Source: Conchocele bisecta (lineage: Eukaryota; Mollusca; Bivalvia; Lucinida; Thyasiridae). From it: a DNA stretch of 64,000 nucleotides. Of this stretch, positions 1-11,751 are shown one piece after another. The notes below the pieces were generated by a model. That model saw only the letters and a list, made by a program, of their open reading frames with translations. It did not search any database and was not told the origin of the DNA. How positions within the stretch are numbered: the stretch's first letter is position 1; every line of letters starts with the position of its first letter. Both the position numbers and the translations under genes were made by a program. The stretch is taken from the NCBI GenBank assembly GCA_029237695.1, contig CM055275.1, positions 84,190,068 through 84,254,067 of the forward strand, given 5' to 3'.

Positions 1-900
1 AAGTTATAAGTATAATTTACGAAATTCGTACAAAATGGCGGCCATTTTGGATTTACACACTTCTCTTATTATCGTGAAATTGGTTTATAAGCATAATATA
101 ACATGTCATTTATCACATATCAGAATTGCGTTTGCATAAACCATTATGTGGCTGCTGAAACAACGACGTTGCAGATAAATATACCAGAAACTGGATATAC
201 ATTTCAAAAGGTCGGCCATATTGTATATGCAATATTACACCTTTATACCACAAATGTTATGTTTTTGTTGCGTATTATTATTAATACCAATATGCTAAAC
301 ACTTTGCCGCTATGTTAGTTTTATATATGTGTGTGATGTCAACATGTAATTGCTCGTGCGTGTCTGTTTCTTTAAATAATTCATGGAATTCGTGTAAAAT
401 GGCGACCATATTGGTTTCTTACATCATATTCCTAATAAAATGGATTCATAAACATTTAGACGTCTATGAAGCATTAAATGCCTGAAGTTTATGGGTATTT
501 GTGCTTTTAAAACTGCTTCCACCAGACGATATTCCCCTACAGGTAGTAACGTACTTTTTCATTGGCGGCCATCTTGTTTATGCAAATTACTAGGCTTAAG
601 CTACTACTTTTGGAGGTATATCATGCGGGAATATATAGAGTAGATATGTATAGTCACTTTGGTAACACAAATCTTTGGTGCGCAGAGATGGTACTAAAAA
701 CTTATTTTATGCCGGTATATGTACGCCCATGGCCTAATTACGTCACTCACCAAGGACCAACAACAAATAACCGACATTCCTGGTGTTTGAAATTGTAAAG
801 TATATGCACATCGCATCGGTGATTGAAACAAATGCATTTTTTCTGTAGAAATGAATAACAAGAATATGGATATAATTTGGATAGGAAAATGACTGCACAT
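1..900. other. No gene recognised; AT-rich DNA with GGCGGCCAT motifs
   Basis: No coding region is supported here. Short open frames have no recognisable domain. Motifs resembling AAATGGCGGCCATTTT recur near 35, 397 and 563, a common pattern in the dispersed repeats of this window (also near 7940, 18940, 37740 and 48410). They suggest old repeat copies but no borders can be drawn. Confidence 0.4.
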
Positions 901-909
901 ATCAATGAC

Positions 910-2340
910 TTCAGCTCCCGATGTGGTTTAGATGGTAGTCGGACACCCCTGGGGATTTTTAAGCAAATTAAAAATAGTCTGTCCATTCCTTACTCTCGGA
1001 ATTAAATTTACATCTCAGAAAGCGGGAAGAAGGTTTTCCTGTGTAGCCTGACGGACGGGCTTATGTATATGTACCCCGTACTAGCAGGTAGCAGGTATAT
1101 GGGGAGAATGCTGCGCTGACCACACTCTCTCGGCTGCCCACCGCCGCCACTGCCACCCACCCCTCCCCCCTACCCCACCGAGGGGAGATATTGTTAGAGG
1201 TGTGTCTGCTTAAAACGTTATTATGCGGGCTACCCGTCTCGATCCTGTCCATGTATTTACTGCCGATACTGATTTTTTGTATATATAAGTTTTTCAAATG
1301 TTATAAATGTTCGCATGTATCAACCGTATCTAGATTCCTTCATACGTTTGTTATTTTCGTGACTGATGACCGCGCGACAGCATGCGTATTTATTTATTAA
1401 GTGGAATGTATAGACTACATTCAAAATCTAAAGTGGCCAACAGAACATTCGCAGCAAAATTATTCATTATTATAAGTACTGTGTATTTTTATATTTATGT
1501 GGGTTTGAAATTTTGATAATGGGTTTACCATTTGAAAACAAATATACATGTATATGCATGTACATAATCATGTAATACGTATATGTCAATGTCGGGAAAA
1601 TATGGCGATGTGACATACATGATTGTATAATTGTAACAACATGTCCGGCAGTAAGTATAGTAGTACTGGTGCGTGTGTATGTACATGTATATCCTCTCGG
1701 GAATAATTAATTTGAATACGAAATTTGCAATTTAGTTTTGTTGTGGGCAGTAAGTATAGTAGTACTGGTGCGTGTGTATGTACATGTATATCCTCTCGGG
1801 AATAATTAATTTGAATACGAAATTTGCAATTTAGTTTTGTTGTGTTTCACAAAAGGTACAGTCAGCGCCTTTGTAAACAAAGAAATGAGTGGCCAACCAA
1901 GCCATGCTAAAAAGCACCGTGGCGTACGCACATGTAGTTTGAATTCATATCTGTACACTATAATCCAGTCAGTGATTTACACACTAAATTTGTCCAGATC
2001 ACAAAAGAGATTTCGTTGGAATGACGCTGCACGATATTGACCCTGCGTTTGACGCGGCTCGTTTGAATTTAGTTCCGTTCAATTTGCAGATCTGGAATGT
2101 GTGTATTTCAGTAAATCAGTAGGCTAGTACATCTCTGGTGGCTACAAATATGTTCACAGTAAATATGCCTGTAACACAATAGCAACACACTAACTACTAA
2201 ATACTAAAACATGTTTGACCCAGTGTCAACATGATGCGATACGCCAGCAGCCGCGTAATTAGCACTGACATAATTTTTACTTGTTATTTTTCTGACAATT
2301 TTCAAATTGTATTTTATTTTGATTGTATGTTGGTGAACCA
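910..2340 (+). repeat. Dispersed repeat shared with the interior of the 57.6-60.2 kb Harbinger element
   Basis: Blocks here match 58.47-59.50 kb in the same order. Examples are GTAGTCGGACACCCC followed by GGGGATTTTTAA, the CGTACTAGCAGGTAGCAGG stretch, AGGGGAGATATTG, and the later blocks around AATCAGTAGGCTA and CATGATGCGATA. At 58-59 kb these blocks lie inside a Harbinger element, so this is probably a relic or non-autonomous relative of that element. No terminal repeat of that family (GGGCCCGTTTCACTAA) was found near either edge, so the borders are only the limits of visible similarity. It contains the 99-bp tandem duplication at 1647-1844. Confidence 0.6.
1647..1844. repeat. Perfect or near-perfect 99-bp tandem duplication
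   Basis: The unit starting GGCAGTAAGTATAGTAGTAC at 1647 repeats from 1746 and runs through to TTTTGTTGTG. The two copies look identical by eye, implying a recent event or an assembly artefact. Confidence 0.85.
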
Positions 2341-4160
2341 ATAAATCAAACGAATTAAGACCTAGGCCCAGTTCTATTCGTGGCCAATTTTATCCAGAAT
2401 ACGTGCCCCAGTTAATGAGTCAACTGATTAATGTACATTTTCTTTAATAAAAGTAACGTTTGCGGGAAAATGTCCGCACTTCCACGTAATCTGAACAGGA
2501 TCGTTTAGCACAATTAGTAAAGAGCGCACGCCTGCGCCCCGGGTTCGATCCTCAATGTGTATGTACATGTATATCTGATGGTGGTCGCCAGACAGGATAA
2601 GTTTGTTTTCTTTAAGTATTCCGGTTTCAACATAAATGAAGAAACATACCTGTAGATGCCTCCATCTGCCCCGACTACAATGTTTCGCGTTTGTTTGTAA
2701 TTTAATTTATATAAATATATAAATATTGGTTATACATATTAGCATTATGATTATATAATACTGATGTTGTGATGTGTTATCTAAAATACCGGTCGTATGG
2801 TTATTTAGTTTCAAATTTCAAGTCACACGTCGTCCAAAAAATACATTATAAACATCATTTGCAATATGCCCATTTGTATAAAACTAATAATCGACAAAGT
2901 CACTACAGACAACTATCTGGACCATTATGAAAACAATTGTACTGTTCTGCCACGCGTATCCAACATGAAAATATGTGTGACCCACAATTAGTAAAGCGTA
3001 CGGCTATAAATAGGACAACTTATTGCAATGACCATGATGACGCAACGATTTCAAGTGTCAAAATCCGACGTGACGTTGATAAATTTAAGCGTAACTTTGC
3101 GACGTCATTTTTAGGCTTTCATGACGTTGTCATTAAGGCATGTTTTCACAGAGCGCGGTCCATATATATCAAAATGTAGTGTTGTTTCACAGAGCCAAAC
3201 CTAAATGTTTTATTTAAAATATAACTATATATATATAAATATTGTCCAACTGTAACCATGTTCAAAATTTTCTCAATGACTGTCAAATGGCTCTGCTCTA
3301 CGCTTCCAAACTGAATAGTATATCCACCTTGGATTAAAGACACAATGATAATGCCCGCCTCGGGAAATGTCAAATTATCGGCCGGCAGCGAATCAGTATA
3401 AAGTTTACCAAAGTAAATTGTCCTCCAACATGTAAACAAGATCATTAGGTAACTCATCAATTATTTATAACATCCCACATTGACACGTTTAACATACGTT
3501 AATACCACGGGGTGCCTGATTAAACAGAGTTTCCAATATACCCTGGACCTATCTTTCCGATCAATCAATCTGGACAATAGTATTTTCTGGTTACGAAGTA
3601 GATTGTCTTTTCTCAGAATTGCGTCGCAATCGACCTAATTTAATAGAACCTATTTGTAGAAGTATTTTAGAGGCTTACATGATATTTTCATAGCTGTATC
3701 ACAGAGGCAATTCCTATACTTTACTTATTGGTCACATTGCTGTACAATACAATCGAATGCCCGTATGCGTCCACACGGACAGACGTGCATCTATATGGAC
3801 TAACTAGCGTACTTGTTCAGAGACAATTACGTTACACTATTCCTTACAGTGGAGCAGGTCAGTGATTATCTATAGCATTGACCCATGTAGACACTAGTAT
3901 TCATTATCCATAACATTGCAGAGCTCCAGATAAGCTTTCTGTATAAAGAGTGCTATACCCATCAATTTCAAATTCAATGCGTATTTTATTTGTATTCACC
4001 CGTTTGAAAAACGGGACATATTATAGATGTATTATGGATTCACCTTGAGCTGGCGGCGGGCAGAACCTTCCACGCAATAACTCAAGTTCTACTTGACGGA
4101 TCGTAACACAATTCGGAATACATCTTTTATGTCACGCGGCCGACATGTTCAGCTACACTT
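2341..4160. other. No gene recognised
   Basis: No domain-bearing frame was found. A tRNA-like B-box (GGGTTCGATCC) lies near 2541, perhaps the remains of a tRNA-derived SINE. ACTCAAGTTCTACTTGACGG near 4080 is one stray unit of the dispersed repeat seen again at 10.4, 31.8 and 32.2 kb. Confidence 0.4.
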
Positions 4161-5930
4161 ACATGACATGAGTCCTATCACGATTTCGGGAGCTGGAGAT
4201 CCCATCATCCATTTGATAGCTGGAATTCCGGTATTGCTTCATGTCCCTCCATGACTGTGTGTTGGAATGTCTGGACATTTAATGAAACTACGTCGCTAGA
4301 TGGCGACCGGATAGTTAGCTCGACGGGTGTGTTGCCGCAGTGTGTCTTCACATGAGGGCAGTTGGCCGCTCTCTATTACCCCTCTCCTGCTCCGGAATAG
4401 TTGGTACCTGAGCTCACGGACATCGATTGTTTAAGTGTTGCGGCAGTACAGCTGACAGATGAACTCATGGATGGTACGGAGTACTTCATCTGCTAGGACT
4501 CAATCTTTTACAAAGTGATGTAAATGCCTCTCTGAATTGTGGGTGGCGAAGTACGATCTTCAATGAGCTGAACTTTCCTTGCCCGACAAGTGCACCTACA
4601 TTGTCACACCCTGTCCATGGATGAAATCCCATAACGGCAGTGTATACTGAGGCCCAATATGTTTGTCGTGCGGTTGTAGGCTTGTATTAGCCTCCTCCTG
4701 ATCAGTTTGTAGATCGCTAATTACTTCCCAACCTCCGCATGCGAGTTTTACACGGACATCACTGCATGTGACGAACCTGAACCTTATCCCAAGTTTCTCT
4801 ATTTTCTCCGGAACTTTCGATGTTCAGCTAGAAACGCCGTGAGTGTGTTCTTGTTCTCTATACTTGCCAAGAGTCGTCTCCAATTCTGTATTTTATGACC
4901 CGCAATTATCTTGGTTATCTGAACCGCGATGAACTCGTTCGGCGGCTTTAATCAAATGACTCCGATACACATCAAATATGACATCGATCCTCTCACTTTC
5001 ACCACTGGCATGAAGCATCTCAGTGAATATATAATCATTTGAATGCCATCCCGTCGATCAGTGTAGCTGAGGGGTGGGGAATTTTCTCAGCCGGAAATAA
5101 TTTGCTCTCTAGATGTTTAGCAAGCACGGCTTTGTTACTTTTTTTGCATGGTTCCATCTGTGTTTGCTATTACATGTCATTGACAGTGGACCAAGTGGAT
5201 GAAATAGGACATCGATCATCGTTAGCTTCTGGACAATGTCTTTGTATGTGACTGAAAGTTTTGACTCTAGGTTTCTTGATCGGTTCATGGAAGCGCTCAC
5301 CCTCTCCCAAATGCTGATTTATAAATACAGCATATGCATTGTGACCCTGTACACGCGCTGTAAGAAGGCCGCTGAAACCTCAGGTGTGGCGACTGCTCCG
5401 GTAAAGGTACTAAGAAGGTCTGCCAAAAGGGTTTGTTCAGCTGTTGAGCAACATATCCACAAGTGACACTACATCAGACTCGTCTCTCTTTATACATGCC
5501 TTGCGAAGATTGGTTTACTTTGTCTGGACGTTGGGGTGATATTTGATGCTGGAGTTATCTTAGCGATAATGCCCTGTGCTCGGCTGTGAGATAATAGCGG
5601 GTCAATGTACCTGGCTTCATGCTAATCCCACGAGTGCATCCTGGACATTGACCCACTATTGACAGTTTCCTCCGCATTCTGATCAACAGCAATCTTAGCT
5701 AACGGGTTTGTGTTCCTTAGCTGTACGGAAAATCCCTCATTCTGGGAGTGAGCGTGCATTGTTGGTCTTGTCTCATGCAATCCGGACATCTGAGTGCCAG
5801 AGATAGAAAAATATCGAGAATAAAGTTTTGTGTCTATTGCGAAACACGAGGGTATCATGCCACTGATGCATGCTAGATGAAGATGCCAGTCACTTTCTCT
5901 GTCAGTTCGGATCAATCACAGGAGAAGCGC
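4160..5930 (-). pseudogene. Decayed gene of an uncharacterised family widespread in marine invertebrate genomes
   Basis: Reading the minus strand from 5930 down gives successive blocks in changing frames: ESDWHLHLACISGMIPSCF, then YSRYFS and VDQNAEETVN; DVIFDVYRSHLIKAAERV; a QEEAN block; FHPWTGCDNVGAL next to GKFSS; and finally ELRYQLFRS, LPSCEDTL, RRANYPV and PAPE. From memory, the order and spacing match a large protein often annotated as uncharacterised and repeated in molluscs and cnidarians, with motifs such as HAFTGCD and EEADTRI. Its function is unknown to me, and its copy number suggests transposon association. Multiple frameshifts and stops show it is not functional here. No intron is needed to join the blocks, consistent with a mobile or retrocopied origin. 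Confidence 0.55.
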
Positions 5931-6160
5931 ACTCATCCTTATACATGTCATCCAGAATGCTGCTAGTGGCCCTCTGCCATGTCGCAATTCATCTATATAC
6001 TTTCCAAACAGTTCGATAATATGTGTACAGGATTCGTTGATCAACGCAGCGGATTGCAACATATGGCTCAAATGTTCATCCATTTCGAATGATGCTGAGA
6101 TACGAAAGCTTCAAACATATTTAGTATGTCCCTTGGAATACAAAACTAAAACATGTATAT

Positions 6161-6325
6161 AGTGGCTGTGGCTGGAGAAATGGTGCTTATGCAATTCTCG
6201 ACCAATGTCAATCCTGATCATCCAGCCATGCAGCCTGATGAGAGATATACGGTTTGCAATAATCATACGGGTAGTTTATTGATTGAATGGGGAACAGTGT
6301 ATTCCCTGATCGGATCGTGCCGATG
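6161..6325 (+). mobile_element. Degenerate copy of the GACTGGAGAAATGGGGCT palindromic MITE
   Basis: GTGGCTGGAGAAATGGTGCTTATG opens a segment resembling the left half of the MITE family better preserved at 13.04, 32.90, 61.57 and 62.65 kb. The right terminal inverted repeat is not clear. The small open frame across it is a by-product of the repeat. Confidence 0.45.
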
Positions 6326-6653
6326 CGCCACATATAATGATAAGGTAAGAGCTATACCTAGTATGAGATATATACAGACAACTATTTTAGTTGAATATGT
6401 ATATAAATATGCAAGCTGGTGTAGTTTTCTAGCAAGTTGAACAATTCTGGTTTACCTGATAGGTATCCATCGCAGCATGAAACAAATTTGTTATATCGAT
6501 AAAAGTATTTGTTTTAATGCATAAATGGCTTATTTCTGACCTGTTATTTTAGTTTTCTCTGAAGTTTGAGTACCCAAGTTCATATACCTTGTTTCAAAGT
6601 ATGTACAATAGCATACTGAAGATATTTCTACATTTACTGCAAGGCCCGCATGT

Positions 6654-7303
6654 ATGCCAGTGATGGGGGTACCACCGCCTAGCCAGGCAGGGAAGATGGG
6701 CCTGTACAAGGTGTCACGGAAGCCGGACCAGAGGACCACCCCTCAGCTGACATGCACTGAGGGTCCATCAGCTCCTAAGTTCATGAGGTGCGTGCCAGAT
6801 GTCGGGAGCCAGTTCAATGAACTGACGGAACTGCTGTTCCCGGCGACGCAGCCAGCGACGCAGCCAGCCGCACAGCCAGCGGCGCAGCCAGCGGCCCAAC
6901 CAACTGGAATGTCGACGCCCCGCGGTCCAACGAAGAAGAAGCAGGACACCACGCCGCTACAAGATGAGTACATCTTACCCGGTCTTCTGCGGGCTGCAGA
7001 GGCCACCGACCCTCTGGCAGTAGAGACAGGCTGTGCAGCAGAGACGCCTGCACCAGCGGACCCCACCTCCTTGATTGTCTCCGCAATCAAGGACGCAGCC
7101 GCTGCGATCGTAACTGCAATCGAGTCCAGCGCAAGGGCCACGAGGGAACAGGTAAAGGCACTGACCGGATGACATATGAGATGGCCCGCATGGAACGACG
7201 GTTGGCTGGCATTGAGAGGTCCCGGCCAGTTCCTCCACCAGCCAAGGGTTCCGGATGGTCACACTCCCCAGCCGTCCGCAGTACCGTGACCAAGATGAAG
7301 TGA
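6654..7303 (+). pseudogene. Unrecognised alanine/proline/glutamine-rich ORF with a frameshifted 3' end
   Basis: An open frame of about 170 codons (6654-7172) is clearly richer in G+C than the flanks. It holds an (A/T)-Q-P repeat at residues about 64-82, a basic patch (PTKKKQD), an acidic-to-neutral linker and an alanine-rich helix-prone end (AIKDAAAAIVTAIESSARA). At 7172 the frame stops, but the adjacent frame continues with ARMERRLAGIERSRPVPPP to about 7303, so a single indel probably broke one helix-ending protein. Composition resembles the C-terminal half of Myb/SANT-like accessory proteins of DNA transposons or a retroelement gag, but no diagnostic motif is present. It could also be one exon of a host gene. 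Function not assigned. Confidence 0.4.
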
Positions 7304-8200
7304 AAGAAAGTGACTGTGACGCATATAATTGTATTGTCTATTATAGACTGAATAGTATTTGGCAACAGGAGTTTTGCCAAAAATAACGGGGATAATGATA
7401 TGCCCGGCACACAGGCAATACTGAATATTACCTCACCTACTTTAATTCATTGCATAACACTATTATCTATTCAGATTGAATATGATGGCAATATTTTAGT
7501 AGCCCTGTGCCCTGGCATATCTGACTTACCTCCCATGATCATATACCTTAGGATTCGAGGAACTTTTAACACTATTGACTGTTGTTAATTGTCATCCATT
7601 TTATGTTGATATGACTAGCAGTGAGGTGTAAGCATGTGTGTGTGCCTGGAATTCATACTCAGACCCAGCACACAACTCAAAACATCACGGTCTTGTCTGA
7701 ATTCATCGTCACTATCGCATGCCTCCATTTCGCGCACCTGTTATATCCATGCTCGATTTTCAGCCGTTTGAAAGTCCATCATTTTAGCTTTATATGTAAA
7801 ATCACGCTTGCTATCAGCTGGTTTACTTTTAACCACATCATTTCGTCAAATGGCTCACGTCTAACTATCCCAGAGAGCAAATTAATAGTGAAAACGTGAC
7901 TGCATTCTCAGAGACAGAAATAGTCCATTCATCGTCAGCCATCTTGTTCTTTGAATTCTGGGATTGTTAATTTGACGAAACGAAGTGATTTGTGAAAAGA
8001 AGCGATGAAGCGAAACTTCTATAATGCATTTCTGGTATATAAATCATAACTTTATTGAACTTTCTTAAAAGGTTTACTTGCTCATTATCTGTCTTTATCG
8101 ACGGGAATGCGCCTTGTGGCGTTTCATAACTGGCAAATTGTGTATTTTGTCATAGTTTTAGACCGCGTGAGACGTGACGTTATAGTTGTAGTGATGACGC
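7304..8200. other. No gene recognised
   Basis: AT-rich DNA with no domain-bearing frame. GCCATCTTG near 7940 is a stray repeat motif. Confidence 0.4.
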
Positions 8201-8206
8201 AAAAAG

Positions 8207-8352
8207 TGACCACTGTGACCCACAATTGTTGTCAACTGTGGACAGAAACTGGTCACTGTGACCCGGAATGGGCCACTGTGACCCGAAACTGTCCACTGTG
8301 ACCAGGAATTGGTGGTCACTGGCCACTGTGACCAGAAACGGGTCACTGGCCA
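8207..8352. repeat. Minisatellite of about 20-21 bp built on CACTGTGACC
   Basis: CCACTGTGACC or GGTCACTG blocks recur about eight times, separated by variants of CGGAATGG or AGAAACT. Each unit carries a TGACC half-site, so nuclear-receptor binding is formally possible but unsupported. A TATA-like sequence follows directly. Confidence 0.8.
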
Positions 8353-8361
8353 CCTCACGGG

Positions 8362-8370
8362 TATAAAAGG
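8362..8370 (+). promoter_or_regulatory. Candidate TATA box
   Basis: TATAAAAGG lies just after the TGACC-rich minisatellite. It is a strong match to a core-promoter TATA element, but no convincing coding start follows within about 1 kb. It could be the promoter of a decayed LTR or other element, or chance. Confidence 0.25.
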
Positions 8371-9700
8371 ACCCAATATTTTCTTTGGAAGCATTCTGAC
8401 TTTAGACTTTTACAGACGTAACCTCCACGCAAATTTCGTGAGAAATGTACTCTTCAACAAATTACCTTGTAAGATCTTCCAAAAGTTATTGTAACAATCT
8501 CATAGAAAGTTTAGGCCAACACAACTTCTGTCAGAATCATTTTGGACATTATTTACTTACACAGCGGATATTCGCGGATATTATAATGCTAGCGAAGTCT
8601 AGTTTACATGTACTTAGTATAAACCTCAGTGGTATAACCCGGTGTTATTCTATATCGTAAATTATCGATACGTGTATGAGCCACGAACAACGGTAGTAGC
8701 CTGTTAAACTTTTCGTTTAAATTGGAAGTTATAATTGTCGACATTACCTTATCGTGACGTATTATGTGACTTCGTTCGGTAACTACAAATTAAGTGTTTA
8801 CATGCCTATTTAGTGATGTTATGTTAACACCACGCATTGTCATCGTTTGACAATTTCGCCCTCATTTGAGCGGAGCAACTAATTATATTGCTTTAATACA
8901 GCATTTTAAGCTCGCATTTTAACCATCTTAATATGTCTATATAACAAGTTGACAGTAATGCAGTTTATGATGTGCTGTGACCACTCGTGTGAACCATTAT
9001 TATTGTACATTTGTCGTACACCATCGATTAACTGCTAATTAAATTGTTAAATTGAACTGGCTACTTCTACATTCCCTGAAGTCTACATAGTGGTGTCTCA
9101 TCCTGTGTTCATCCCGTAGAGAACCACAGTGGCGATAATCTGAGTTATTCAACGCACAGGTTGCAGGCTAAAGTCTGATTGCTAGACATAATATGCACGC
9201 TACCAACACATAGTGTAGCAAACAGACACACAGAGCCCACAACGCATGCCTTGCTGGCAGATCCGCAAGAACAAACCCCTCCAGAAGGTCCATAGTCTAG
9301 TAACCAAGGTGGGCATTCTAGAGAAGCTGGTGCTAAGGGTCGTAGGCTCAACACAACGAGATAGCGGGTCAAAATAGTATTTAGTACACGCCCCACGGCC
9401 GGCGCGTAACAATCGGAGGTTACATAGGTCTCAGACCATCAGATACAAAGTCATAGCCATATTTCATAATTTCCTAAAATTGTGGCGGCCAAAATGAGTT
9501 TACATGTAGCTATGGAATTGAGACGGCCATCACATTTTTTCAGTCATAGGTAACATGTTAAACTAACTGAAAAATATAGTGGCGACTTGCCCACATTTTT
9601 GGTAGTCAAACAGCATTTTCTGCCTGTGGACAGATGGACTATTTATCATGGCAAGACGAAGAAGGCTAATAGTGGGGAAGTTGCAGCATCGAGTCACTCT
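8371..9700. other. No gene recognised
   Basis: Nothing beyond short unsupported frames was seen on either strand. Confidence 0.4.
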
Positions 9701-9704
9701 CTAA

Positions 9705-9985
9705 ACTTCTTAAAGTACAGAAGAAAGCAGAAATAATTATTTTCGATAAACCTATAGACTACCCCTCCGATAAACTTTTTAAGGAACTTAATTGGATGAA
9801 AATAGAAGACCGAATAAAATATAAAAAAACAATTCAAATGTTTAAGTGCATGAATAACTTATGCCCAAATTATCTAAACAATGCATTTAAACGAACAACA
9901 GCAATGCATGGGTTAAAGTCCGTGGAAGATTTTAACAGCAAATACATAGTACATCTTCATACAAGTACTCAACATGATTAGCTCT
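9705..9985 (+). pseudogene. 3' end of a non-LTR retrotransposon reverse transcriptase (CR1/RTE-like)
   Basis: The frame reads LKVQKKAEIIIFDKP, then LFKELNWMKIEDRIKYKKT and IQMFKCMNNLCPNYLNNAF. This is the recognisable C-terminal tail of LINE reverse transcriptases (the LQK.AARII...LGWL...R...YK.L...YK.LN.L.P.YL pattern). Only about 90 codons remain, with no palm-domain FADD motif and no endonuclease, as expected of a 5'-truncated insertion. A TTAC/TTGC microsatellite begins about 190 bp downstream. Confidence 0.7.
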
Positions 9986-10169
9986 TAGTTTAATATTAAT
10001 GTACGGTTTCATCATATATATATAAGACAATCATGCGAGTGTTACATTGTGGTTCACGTTTACATGTTCTTGTATCATTATTATTTGTTAAATATACGTG
10101 TACTTGTAGATAGATAGATGATATCAGAGAAGATTACCTAGGCCAACTGAGCTTCTTCTATACATAAAG

Positions 10170-10315
10170 ACGTTACTTACTTACTTATTTACTTACTTAC
10201 TTACTTGCTTGCTTGCTTGCTTGCTTGATTGATTGCTTGCTTGCTTGCTTGCCTGCCTGCTTGCCTGCCTGTCTGCCTGCCTACATACCTACCTAAATAC
10301 CTACCTAAGTTTGAT
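10170..10315. repeat. Compound tetranucleotide microsatellite (TTAC/TTGC/CTGC/CTAC)
   Basis: A run of about 140 bp of imperfect 4-bp units shifts from TTAC to TTGC to CTGC and CTAC. The open frame across it (leucine/proline/cysteine repeats) is an artefact of the repeat. Confidence 0.9.
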
Positions 10316-10379
10316 TTTCAAAACATTGTGATGACATATCTCCCCTTGGCGGCAAATTATTTTGTTGACACTCTGTATC

Positions 10380-10660
10380 CTTGTACACGCAATAACTCAA
10401 GTTCTACTTGACCGATCGTCACCGAATTCGGTATGCATGTTTATCGCTGCAACATGAAGTAGGCTATTGGTTTTCAAACATATCCAACAACTTACTCCCC
10501 TTGTCGTCCATTTGTAATGTTCGGACTCTGTATTCTTGTCCACGCAATATCTCAAGTTCTACTTGACAGATCGTAACCAAATTCAGCATACATGTTTATC
10601 AAGGCAAGATGAATAACATACTGGTTTTCAGTGACTTACCTTCCCTTGTTGATTGGCCTT
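10380..10660. repeat. Tandem copies of a dispersed ACTCAAGTTCTACTTGAC repeat unit
   Basis: Two units, each with CACGCAATA, TCAAGTTCTACTTGAC, GATCGT and TTCGG.AT.CATGTTTATC, lie about 165 bp apart. The same unit occurs near 4080 and, as three copies, at 31.80-32.25 kb. No coding capacity. Confidence 0.75.
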
Positions 10661-10794
10661 GCATCGATGGGCATATATTCTGACATTCGGCACACTTTTT
10701 ACAAATTGATTACTGATTGTTTCCGTTATGGTTATGAAATAAGAAATAAATGATCGCAAAATGAAACAAAGTTAAACATTCAATTATTTCAGCT

Positions 10795-11145
10795 GCCAAA
10801 GGCAAACCATGTTTAAATTGTTTTGCCTTTTTCAATAACTCATCAACCGCTTCACCGATTGTGATAATATTTGACCGCAATATGTGTCTAGCATTGCTGC
10901 TTTGCTTTGCGTACGACCCACGTCCGACCGTACAAGGCCAAGGTGACTGAGGACTTATGCTCACCTTGTTTGTAAGGCAAACATGTTAAAGTTGTTTTTC
11001 TTTGTTCAATAACTCATGAACTGCTTCACCAATTTCGATAATATTTGGCCACAATGTGTGTCGAGGGATGGTTCTTTGTTTTACATACGACCCACGTCCG
11101 ACCGCCAATGGTCAAGGTCACTGAGGACTTGATTATTTTATTAAG
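10795..11145. repeat. Two-copy tandem repeat of about 177 bp
   Basis: Both units run from AGGCAAACATG through AATAACTCATGAAC, GATAATATTTG and ACGACCCACGTCCGACCG to CACTGAGGACTT. The second unit ends about 190 bp before the Ig-edge array. Confidence 0.75.
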
Positions 11146-11299
11146 GCCGCCAGCGAGGAGATTAGCTTTGCTTATAAATTATTATGTTATGTTATTTATG
11201 AATATTGTGTACTCCCACTTTTGAAATCAATGCGATTTGACATACAATAAGTGTGTACATCAATACATACCTTATATGAGCTCTGACATTGACCCAGAT

Positions 11300-11751
11300 A
11301 GACCTCAATGTTCATTATCCTGCTATTTTCTACAGTGAAGCCGTCACAACCCATAGTGGAGAAGGTCGGTGATTTCCATAACATTGACCCAGGTAGACCC
11401 TAGTGTCCTGTTATTTCCTACAGTGAAGCCCTCAGCCCCACACCCCCAGTGGCCCAGCAGTGTTCAGGTCGGGGGTGATTATCCATAACATTAACCCGGG
11501 TAGACCCTAGTGTTCATCGTCCAGCTATTGCCTAAAGTGAGGTTGTCAACACCCACAGTGGAGCAGTCGGTGATTCTCCATCACAGTGACCCAGGTAGAC
11601 CCCAGTGGCCATTGTCATGCTATTCCCTACAGTGAGGTTGTCAATACCCACAGTGGGGCAGGTCGGTGACTCTCCATAACATTGACCCAGGTAGACCCCT
11701 AACATTGACCCAGGTAGACCCCAGAGTCCATTGTCCTGCTATTTACTACAG
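11300..11751 (+). repeat. Tandem array of the intron end, acceptor site and exon start of the next Ig exon
   Basis: Four partial copies precede the real exon. Each has a CATTGTCCTGCTATT-like intron tail, a pyrimidine-rich stretch ending in TACAG (or TAAAG), then TGARGYYGTCA..CCCACAGTGG, equal to about the first 35 bp of the downstream exon. The copies then return to intron-like sequence (TCTCCATAACATTGACCCAGG). Post-AG positions are about 11336, 11424, 11538 and 11633, and the true exon starts at 11752, so spacing is 88-119 bp. Three keep an intact AG acceptor next to a coding-like edge. Confidence 0.8.

Noticed and set aside
6743..7141. Minus-strand ORF of 132 codons overlapping the A/P/Q-rich frame
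   Set aside because: A shadow of the G+C-rich plus-strand ORF; its AAGCAAGC repeat is the complement of the AQP repeat.
10170..10315. CRISPR-like array
   Set aside because: No tandem region in the window has conserved short repeats with unique spacers; all are microsatellites or degenerate satellites, and the DNA is clearly animal.
10229..10411. Leucine/proline/cysteine-rich ORF
   Set aside because: It is the TTGC/CTGC microsatellite in translation.
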